Source of the DNA: JASJBU01 sp963790775
GTDB lineage: Bacteria; Pseudomonadota; Gammaproteobacteria; Chromatiales; Chromatiaceae
Reading direction: 5' to 3'
Length of the DNA: 64,000 nt
NCBI GenBank assembly: GCA_963790775.1
Contig: CAWBPR010000015.1
Location: 90,922-154,921 of the forward strand
Made by a program: the position numbers and the translations under genes. The notes below the pieces were generated by a model. It was not told where the DNA came from and searched no databases. It saw only the letters and a program-made list of their open reading frames with translations. Shown here in pieces: positions 56,520 through 64,000 of this stretch (positions within the stretch are counted from its first letter, which is position 1; every line of letters begins with the position of its first letter).

Positions 56520-57410
56520 ACTGATCCGTCTTGGCCCCAAGCAACGGGGCAAAGTCCGCGATATCTACCGCCTTAACGGTCGGCGCCTGCTCATCACCAC
56601 CGACCGCGTGTCGGCGTTTGACCGCGTGTTGGGCTGATTCCCTACAAAGGACAGGTGCTCAACCAGCTCAGCGCCTGGTGGTTTGAACAAACGCCGACAT
56701 CGTCGATAATCACCTCATCAGCGTGCCCGACCCCAACGTGACGGTGGCCCGGAGGCGCAGCCGCTGCCGGTGGAAATCATCGTGCGCGGCTACATCACCG
56801 GCGTGACCAAGACGTCGCTCTGGTATCTTACGAGCAGGGCGAGCGACGGCCGTATGGCATTGCCCTGCCCGATGGGCTGCGCAAGAATGATCGCCTGCCC
56901 GCAGCCCATCATCACCCCCACCACCAAGGCGCCAGGGAGGCCACGATGAGCGGCTGACGCGCGGGGAGAGATTGTCGAGCAGGGCGTGCTCGCCGACCGC
57001 TATGGGAAGAGATGGGCGGTGGCGCTGGCCCTGTTGCGCGGGCCAGGAGATGGCGCGGGCCAGCGGGGCTGATACTGGTGGACACCAAGTATGAGTTCGG
57101 CCTGGTCGACGGCGAGCTCACGCTGATCGACGAACTCCACACCCCCGACTCCAGCCGCTACTGGACTGGCCGACTACGCCGCCGACAGCGCCGAGCCCGG
57201 AAAATTTCGACAAGGAGTATCTGCGCCACTGGTATGCCGCCCAGGGATATCGCGGCGAGGGCGACGCGCCCCCCATGCCGCCGGATTTTGTGGCCCACGT
57301 CGCGGCCCGCTACATCATGGCGTACGAGCGGTTGGTGGACGGCCGTTCGTCCGGCGACCCTCCCCGCCGCCCCGCGCATCGAGCAGGTGCTGGGCACCTA
57401 CGCCGGCTGA
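56467..57410 (+). pseudogene. purC: SAICAR synthetase (purC), frameshifted
   Basis: ATG at 56467 after ggagtgaaggcat, overlapping the end of purLQ. Frames combine to RGKVRDIYRLNGRRLLITTDRVSAFD, then (after a missing G near 56633) IPYKGQVLNQLSAWWFEQ, VEIIVRGYITGVTKTSLW, YGIALPDGLRKNDRLP, LILVDTKYEFGLVDGELTLIDELHTPDSSRYW and a C-terminus ending IEQVLGTYAG. These are the SAICAR synthetase signatures; step 7 of purine synthesis. At least five frame changes. Location after purSLQ makes a purine operon. Confidence 0.82.
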
Positions 57411-57498
57411 GCCGGCCGCCCGGCGGCAGATGAGAAACCTGAAGTGGTGGTGAAATCCGGCGCGGCGTTGGCTAGAATCAAGTTGGGAGCAAGAACCT

Positions 57499-57816
57499 AT
57501 GGATGACAGCGGCAGCGGATACAAACTACTTCTTGAGTATGAAGTCGTCGACGATACAGTGCAAGCGTACTACCAGTTTGTGATGGGCCAGTATGTGCCG
57601 TCGCTCCAGTCGCTGGGGTTCCAGATGAGCGAGGCGTGGCACACGGCCTATGGCGACGCGCCCAACCGGCTCATCGGCTTCGTCTGCGCCGACGCCCAGA
57701 CGGTCGACACCTTGCTGGAGAGCGATCTGTGGGAAGAGCTGAACAGTGAGCTGGAGAAGAACGTCACCGACCTGACCTACAAGGTTGTTCCCTACCGGGG
57801 CGGCTTCCAGCTGTAG
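57499..57816 (+). CDS. hypothetical protein, 105 aa
   Basis: Starts after ggagcaagaacct. Sequence begins MDDSGSGYKLLLEYEVVDD, soluble, alpha/beta mixture of about 105 residues, similar in outline to small dimeric alpha-beta barrel (NIPSNAP/DUF-type) proteins, but I cannot name a family. Undamaged frame next to purC; same strand. Confidence 0.65.
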   Translation: MDDSGSGYKLLLEYEVVDDTVQAYYQFVMGQYVPSLQSLGFQMSEAWHTAYGDAPNRLIGFVCADAQTVDTLLESDLWEELNSELEKNVTDLTYKVVPYRGGFQL

Positions 57817-57872
57817 CCCCATCGCCCCCGGCGTCGACCACGCCCCCACCTGCCTGCGCCCCGCCGGATACG

Positions 57873-58693
57873 TTACGGCGTGTCCTGCCCCTTCTCCACC
57901 AAAAACGCCAACTCTGTCTCAAACTCAAACCGCTGCGCGGCCCAGCCGCGCTCGTCCAGCAGGGCGCGGAAGCGGCTTTCGTAATGCGCCGCCTGCCCCT
58001 TGCGCCGTCCGGTCAGGCTTTGGGCCGGGAACGACACCAGCAACCGGCGGGCGTTGACGGCATCGAGCAGCCGGGACGGGGCGTCCTTGTTGGCCGTCTC
58101 CAGGCAGGGCAGCGTCTTGAGAATGAGGGCCAGGTCAGCCGGGTCGCCGGGCGGGCTGCCAATGACATCACCCAGCGTCGCCCGGCCCGGCCCGCTCAAG
58201 GGCATCGCCTCGTTCAGGAAATCGACCATGTCGCGGTACATGTCGATGGCGACGTAGACGGCCGCCGGGTCCAGCGGCATCCAGGGCCGGGCCAGCGGGT
58301 TCAGCCCGGCGGCAATGTCGATGACCGACCGCACCGGCGGCAGGCCGCCCAGCGTTTCGGCGAAGAAGGTGTCGAGAATGGGCAGCCGCTCGCGGGTGGA
58401 GGTGTGGGCGGCCATCGTGGCGCGGCTCGCCTCGCGGAACGCCTCGCTCTCAGGCCCCGCGGCGGCCGCTTCCCGCAGCCGGGCCAGCGCCGCGGCGTAA
58501 TCGACCGGCCGGTCAAAGAACGCCCCGCCCGCCTGGTGGAGCCCGTTTTGGTGGCCTTAATCGCCGCCTTCAGGTTGGGCCGAATGGCGAGCTCCCGCGT
58601 CCCAACCCGCCGCACCACGTCCCGGTCAAGGTAACGGTACTTGGCGGTCTGGCTGATGGCAGCTTCAAGCTTGTCGAGGTCGGAGGACATCAT
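57873..58693 (-). pseudogene. FmrO/Rmt-type 16S rRNA methyltransferase, one frameshift
   Basis: N-terminal MMSSDLDKLEAAISQTAKYRYLD and VVRRVGTRELAIRPNLKAAIKATK; after a missing A near 58549 (aaaacggg, expected aaaaacggg) the frame continues HQAGGAFFDRPVDYAA, AHTSTRERLPILDTFF, the SAM-binding SVIDIAAGLNPLARPWMP, DLALILKTLPCLE and LVSFPAQSLTGRRKG. This is the FmrO family that methylates N7 of G1405 in 16S rRNA and gives aminoglycoside resistance in actinomycetes. About 270 residues, normal length. Role in this organism not shown; could be a housekeeping relative. Confidence 0.82.
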
Positions 58694-58735
58694 AGTCAGG
58701 TAGTCCAATCGCAATCGATTTCGCAATCGCAATCG

Positions 58736-59608
58736 CTATCGTGCGTCCCCATTCTCGTCCATCCGGGCAAACAGCGTCGTCGGGCCGGGCTGGAGCGCGG
58801 TCTGGGCCAGGTTGCGGTAGGCCGGATGCTGAGTCGGATCATCAGCCTCCGGTGGCCGCCACCGGACCGCGTTCCCGCTCGTTCCCGGCGCGGGCGCGTG
58901 GCTGAACAGCAGCGTCATGACCGGCGCCTCCTCATCGACATAGATCGCCGGCAGCCCCGCCACCGGCGCGGCGCGGCCCAGCGCCGCTGCGGCCAGCCGG
59001 CCGGCCGTCGCCCAGGGTGCTTCGCCCGGTTCGACCGGCGCGGCAGGCAGCCGCCACTGGTCGCCGCCGGCATCGGGCACCCAGGCCACGCGGCCATCGT
59101 TGTCGGGGATGACGGCGACCACCCGCAGCGACCAGTCGCCGGTTGGTCCGTCTTCGCCTGCGCCGAAGCGGCGCAGCAAGCGCGACGTTACGCCCAGCGG
59201 CGTTGTCTCCAGTGCCGGCGGCCCGCCCGCATGATGGAGCGCCTGGTCAACCAGACGACTATCGGCCGGACCCAGCGGCTCCGGCAGGGGGGCGGTGGGG
59301 AAGAAAGCGACCGTCGCGTTGCCGTCCTCGCGTTCCAGCGAGCCACCGCGCAGCAGACAGCGCAGGGCCAGCGTCAGCCGGTCGCCCGCCGGCCCTTTGT
59401 CAAAGAACAGTGCGGTCAGGCGTAGGGGGAGGACGATCAGCCCGGTCCCGGTGCGAATCGCTTCGGCCAACGTGTCGGTCGGCAGCCGACCAGGTTCCAG
59501 CGCGGCCGTTGGCGGCATCAGAGCGCGCCCACCGGCGTCGCCCTGCAGCAAGACGTGGCCGTAATGGTCGACCACGACTCCACTGGACAGAATGGCTACG
59601 TTACTCAT
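58736..59608 (-). CDS. tandem degenerate NUDIX-like protein
   Basis: 290 residues with two halves of the same plan. Half 1: VAILSSGVVVDHYGHVLLQ, LEPGRLPTDTLAEAIRTGTGL. Half 2: RVVAVIPDNDGRVAWVP, WRLPAAPVEPGEAPWATAGRL. Each matches the strand-loop-helix order of a NUDIX box, but the REUxEE catalytic core is lost (AEAIRTGTG; AGRLAAAAL), so it is probably not a hydrolase. ATG at 59608. It ends 43 bases before the methyltransferase start, same strand. Confidence 0.6.
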   Translation of the reverse strand: MSNVAILSSGVVVDHYGHVLLQGDAGGRALMPPTAALEPGRLPTDTLAEAIRTGTGLIVLPLRLTALFFDKGPAGDRLTLALRCLLRGGSLEREDGNATVAFFPTAPLPEPLGPADSRLVDQALHHAGGPPALETTPLGVTSRLLRRFGAGEDGPTGDWSLRVVAVIPDNDGRVAWVPDAGGDQWRLPAAPVEPGEAPWATAGRLAAAALGRAAPVAGLPAIYVDEEAPVMTLLFSHAPAPGTSGNAVRWRPPEADDPTQHPAYRNLAQTALQPGPTTLFARMDENGDAR

Positions 59609-60156
59609 GCGTTAGAGCATAGCACACCGCTCCCGCTGCTTCACGCTGGTTATGGGCGGGTGTTTCACTGTTCGAGCCGCCGTAACGTCCGGACGCCGTT
59701 CCGGTCTTGGAAGCCGGCAGAGAAGACGACATTGGCATGTCGCGGCTACGTCCAACACTCCGACACCTGAAAGGCCGTGCAGAATCATCCAGGGTGTTTC
59801 ACTGTTCGAGCCGCCGTAACGTCCGGACGCCGTTCCGGTCTTGGAAGCCGGCAGAGAAGACGACATTGGCATGTCGCGGCTACGTCCAACACTCCGACAC
59901 CTGAAAGGCCGTGCCCGTACGTGGGCGGTTGGTGCGGGGGATCCGCTGCCACGATGGGCAAAATTAGGACAAAAGTAAGGGGGGTGGGGTGGCCTCCTAT
60001 CTAACTATTCACGCAGAGTTCATGAAACACGCGCCATTTTCCACTATCCTTCATGGTGCCGGCACGAGAAGTGCCTTTTTTCGTGTGTGTGATCGCGCTG
60101 CCGTCTTGGGAGCAGTGCGCGGTGCCGGCGGCGGAACAACAAGGAGCAAATGCGGA
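59609..60156. other. 548-base intergenic region with a tandem duplication
   Basis: It separates the divergent NUDIX-like and beta-helix genes. It contains the 123-bp tandem repeat described next and otherwise no supported gene. An in-frame upstream extension of the beta-helix gene to 59989 exists but lacks a signal peptide and ribosome site. Confidence 0.5.
59658..59914. repeat. 123-bp perfect tandem duplication
   Basis: 59658-59780 and 59792-59914 are identical, starting 'gggtgtttcactgttcgag' and ending 'aaaggccgtgc', with an 11-base spacer 'agaatcatcca' (period 134). Both contain the inverted word 'cgtccggacg'. Non-coding. Confidence 0.9.
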
Positions 60157-63100
60157 ATGACATTACCAACCTTGCGTAGACAATGGATCCTGCCCCTACT
60201 CATCGCCCTGCTGTTAGGCGGGCTATCGGCCGTCAGTGCGCGCCCGGCAGCCGCCAACGAGGCCCATCTGCCGATGGTGACCGCCTGGGCAGCCGACGAC
60301 TGTACCCATGTTGTCAACCCGGGCGAAGACATTCACAGCGTCCTGACAACAGCCGGAACCGGGGACGTGGTCTGTGTGCGTGCGGGCACCTACCTGATTA
60401 CCGACACCATTCGCATGGGAGCCAGCAACCCTGGCCGCACCCTGATCGGCTATCCGGGCGAAGCAAGGCCGGTTCTCGATGGCCAGAAGCGGTACCCGGG
60501 CAATGAGTTCGCTCCGCTTATCCGCGTCGAAGCTGATGATACGGTCGTCGAAGGGTTGGAGCTGATCAACTCCACGGGACGCGGCATCCAGGTCGAGTTC
60601 CCGGCCAAGAACGTCACGCTGCGCAACCTTGACGTTCACGACAACTGGCAGGTCGGCATTCTGGCCAAGGGCAACACAAACACCAACGGCGACGGCATCA
60701 CCGTCAACTACGTCGAGAACGTGTTGATCGAGGACAGCCGCGTCTATGACAACGTCCGCAAGGCGCAGTACGGGCCGGTCATCTACAAAGCCCACCGCAC
60801 CGGCAGCGGCCCGACCGACTGGGCGTTTATCCCGGAAGAGACGTGGGATGCGCCCTATTGGGACGGCACCAACACCGGCTTCGCCGACCGCACGCTGACC
60901 GGCATCTCGGTCAAGTTTGGGGCCAACGAATCGCCGGAGCTGGTCTTTGCCACAACGGGCGGCAGCAAGACCAACTATATCGACCCGGAGAACAGCGCCA
61001 CCGGCGCCCAGATCGCCTATGATGGCGAAGATATCGTCGTCTACAACAGCGCCACAGGTAAATGGTCGAAATATTTCGACGGGGACGCGCTCGGCCTACC
61101 CACCAACGTTTCAATCGACGCGTTCAACGTCGGTGATGCGATCGTTGGCTGCGCCGACTGCTACCCCATCCTGTTCAGCTTGTCGAAAGCGGCCGACGTG
61201 CCCGGCGCGGGCAGCGTCACCGAAGGCACGATTGTGCGCTTCACGCCGACCACCTCGCCTGACGCCAACCTGCAGCTGACAACCGGCACCTTCAGCGTGG
61301 CCCACGCGCCGGGGGCGATTGGCCTGGCCAGCGATGACAACGTCGACGCCATCGGCCACACGCCCGACGGCCGTTTGGTCATCAGCACCAGCTCCACCTT
61401 CCGTCAGGGCGGCTCCACGTTGGGCGCCAACCAGGACCTGCTGGTCTACGACGCCAGCAGCGGCCAATGGTCGCCCTACTTCGATGCATCGGCCATTCCT
61501 TTCAACCCGCTGAGCAACGCCATTCTGGCCAGCTGGCTGGACGACAGCGGCGACCTGTATGTCAGCGGCAGCTCATCCGGCGGCAACGGCCTGACCTTCA
61601 TTGAGGCCAGAGGGAGCACGGCCCGCAACAACGAGATCTTCGGCAACTACGGTGAGGGCCTGGTCGCCGGGCGCAACACCGACACGATTACGCTGGAAGA
61701 CAACGTGTCGTGGGACAACAAGCACGCCAACATCTATCTGAACAGCACCAACGCGCCGCTGGTGCAGCGCAACCTGGTCTACTGCAGCACCGATAAGCGC
61801 TTCTGGCGGAAGGCGTCGAACGAGACGGCCAAGGCCGGCCCCGGTCTCATCGTGCGTGACGAGCAGTTTAACGGCCGCCTGACCATCGTCAGCAGCAACC
61901 AGACGATCATCAACAACATCGTTGTGGGCTGCGGCATCAACTTCGGCGTCTACTCCCAGGTGGATGGCGGCGGACTGAAAGACGCGCTGGTGGCCAACAA
62001 CACCTTTGCCGAAGCGCAGGGCGACCCCGGCTCCGGCTTCCAGAACTTCCTGCTAAACTCAGGGGCCGACATTGTCAACACCGCCTTTGTCAACAATGTG
62101 CTGCTCCAGACCACAGGCGAAGTGCTGCGGCTGCAGGGCGCTGTGAACCTGTCCACTGCCTCGGCCCGCAACAATCTGTATAGCAAGGCGCCGACGACGA
62201 CCTGGTTCTCCGGCGAAGCAGGCCGCATCATTGGCGACCCGCTGCTGGTCAACCCCGTTGTGCCCGCGCCCAACACCCCGGCGGACCCGACCAACTACGG
62301 TCCGCAGGCAAGTTCGTCGGTGCGCGACGCCGGCGCGGCGCTGTCCGAAGTCGTCGACGACCATCTGCAAACGGTGCGTGACGGCTCCACCGACATCGGG
62401 GCCATCGAGTTTGTGGGCGTCGATGACCCGCGCGGCCAGATCGCGCTCATCGCCCTGGCCAACCCGTCCGACACCGGCGAGCAGTTCGACTTCACCACCT
62501 CCTACATGGGGGCGGTGCAGTTGGGCCACAACGCCGAGTCGCGCTCTGGCTCCATCGCTACCGGCAGCTACAGCATCACCCCCGGAGCGAAGGCGGGCTG
62601 GACGGTGACCGACCAGTCGTGCAGCGACGGCAGCAGCCTGGACAATATCGATCTGGGGGCGGGCGAAACGGTCATCTGTCAGGTCACCTACACCCTGTCT
62701 CGCGGCGAGATTGAGGTGCGGGTGGCGACAACGCCGGGCGGCGCGGCGGCGAGCTTCCCGTTCAGCACCGATTACGGCGACAACTTCAGCCTGACCGACG
62801 GCCAGTCGAACCAGTCCGGACCGATGATGCCCGACGTCTACAGCGTCACACTGACCAGCGTGCCTGCCGGGTGGACGGAAACGGCAGCCTCCTGTGACGA
62901 CGGCAGCAGCCCCGGCGACATTGAGTTGAGCGCCGGCGAAACAGTGATCTGCACCTTCAGCTTCGCCCAGGAGCCGGGCAAGATCGTCGTGGTGAAGGAA
63001 ACGGACACGAACAGCGACGACCGCTTCACGTTCACGCCCAGCTACGGCGCGGCGTTCACGCTGGCGGGTGGCGAGAGCAGCGACTCCGGGCCGCTCAGCC

Positions 63101-64000
63101 CCGGGAGCTACGCCGTGGCCGAAAGCGCGGCGGCCGGCTGGTCGTTGGACAGCGCGACGTGCAGCGACGGCAGCAGCCCGAGCGCCATCAACGTCGGCGC
63201 GGGCGAGACGGTCACCTGCACCTTCTTCAACGTGCGGGACGTTGCGCCGCCACCCCACCGAGCGGCTCCACGCTCTACCTGAGCGCCAAGGGGGCCAGCG
63301 AAGTGGCCGGCATCCAGTATGACAGCGGCGACATCCTGGCCTACAACATTGGCTCCGGCAGCTGGAGTCTGCACTTCGACTCATCCGATGTGGGGCTGAG
63401 CAAGAATCTCGTCGGCTTCGTCTTTGCACCCAACGGCGACATTCTGCTCGCCGTCAACCGCAACAGCTCGCTGCCCGGCATTGGGCAGGTGACGCCGTTT
63501 GACGTGGTGGCCTTCACGCCAACGTCGCTCGGGTCGACTACAGCCGGCAGCTACAGCCTCTACTTCGACGGCTCCGACGTCGGTCTGACCCGCAGCGCCG
63601 AACGCATCGACTCACTTTCGCTGGACAGCAGCGGGCGGCTCCTGCTCAGCGTGCTCGGTCGGGCCGAAGTGCCTGCCACCGGCGGCGGCAACGTCGTGGC
63701 GCAGGACGAAGATCTGTTCGTGTTCAACGCCACCAGCATGGGGGCGAACACATCCGGCAGCTTCGAGCTGTATCTGGACGGCTCCACTATCCAGGGGCTG
63801 AACAAGGAACATTATCACCGCACTCACATTGACCCGGCTACCGGTCATATCTATCTGACCATCCTCAATGGCTTCAAGATCGGAGGCGTCAAGGGTAACG
63901 CCAAAGACATTATCAAACTGACCCCCGGCGGGGGCGGCTACAATGTCTCGTTATTCTGGCGCGGACCGGATGTGGGCTTCCCCGGTGTCGTCGACTCGTT
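60157..64000 (+). pseudogene. large secreted parallel beta-helix protein, frameshifted, runs off the window
   Basis: ATG at 60157 after aggagcaaatgcgg. Signal peptide (WILPLLIALLLGGLSAVSARPAAA). Residues ~45-220 begin a right-handed beta-helix (ADDTVVEGLELINSTGRGIQV, NVLIEDSRVYDN), interrupted by a beta-propeller-like insert (~220-480, with repeats like VYNSATGKWSKYFDG) and resumed to ~720. Then three ~86-residue prealbumin-like repeats, each with CSDGSS or CDDGSS and GAGETV or SAGETV. A one-base error near 63255 shifts the frame; SAKGASEVAGIQYDSGD then continues to the window end with more propeller-like repeats. A large Chloroflexi-type cell-surface or secreted protein; function unknown. 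Confidence 0.82.

Overview
The window looks like two unrelated pieces of DNA joined near 48,380. The left part (1 to about 48,380) is gammaproteobacterial. It has the tig-clpP-clpX-lon-hupB-tRNA-ppiD order, parC, rmuC, mtaB, a yej-type peptide ABC transporter and a small secreted protein that resembles the sulfur globule proteins of Chromatiales-type sulfur oxidisers. I infer a sulfur-oxidising gammaproteobacterium, possibly related to the Sedimenticola/Thiodiazotropha group. The right part (about 48,380 to 64,000) is visibly richer in GC and looks like Chloroflexi. It carries a fused PurS-PurL-PurQ, an alkylsulfatase, an FmrO/Rmt-type 16S rRNA methyltransferase and a long secreted beta-helix protein. 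Most of its genes contain single-base frameshifts in short homopolymers, which points to low-accuracy consensus sequence and a chimeric contig. That is an inference.

Layout of the left part. 1-5.5 kb holds a GGDEF fragment, an orphan RND pump and two uncharacterised genes. 5.5-8.3 kb is a rearranged patch: a sulfur globule protein gene, a truncated second copy of it, two copies of a 101-bp repeat, a decayed tyrosine recombinase and palindromic repeats. 8.4-10.6 kb is a secreted alpha/beta hydrolase-like protein. 10.9-17.5 kb is a minus-strand yejA-B-E-F-like operon whose yejE has two frameshifts. 17.8-30.1 kb is the housekeeping core: fabI, ppiD, three tRNAs, hupB, lon, clpX, clpP, tig and parC. 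30.2-42.3 kb has membrane, outer-membrane and signalling genes, plus a thioesterase pseudogene split by a 47-bp palindrome.

42.3-48.4 kb is an AT-rich accessory island. A single-ORF IS66-type element with exact 8-bp target duplications interrupts a membrane protein gene whose frame is restored when the element is removed. It is followed by a frameshifted CoiA-like nuclease gene, a membrane-anchored protein, a truncated coupled ORF and an intact short tyrosine recombinase. The decayed recombinase at 6.6 kb is a paralogue of this one, and both loci carry a shared 'taatccaccctacattt' repeat.

Layout of the right part: truncated sulP, a small membrane protein, alkylsulfatase, purSLQ, purC, a 105-aa protein, the rRNA methyltransferase, a tandem degenerate NUDIX-like protein, a 123-bp perfect tandem duplication, and a beta-helix protein running off the end.

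No CRISPR array, rRNA operon or complete defence system was seen. The most distinctive signals are the two small-element insertions (IS66 at 43,284 and the palindrome at 33,012), the sgp/recombinase patch, the AT-rich island and the junction itself.
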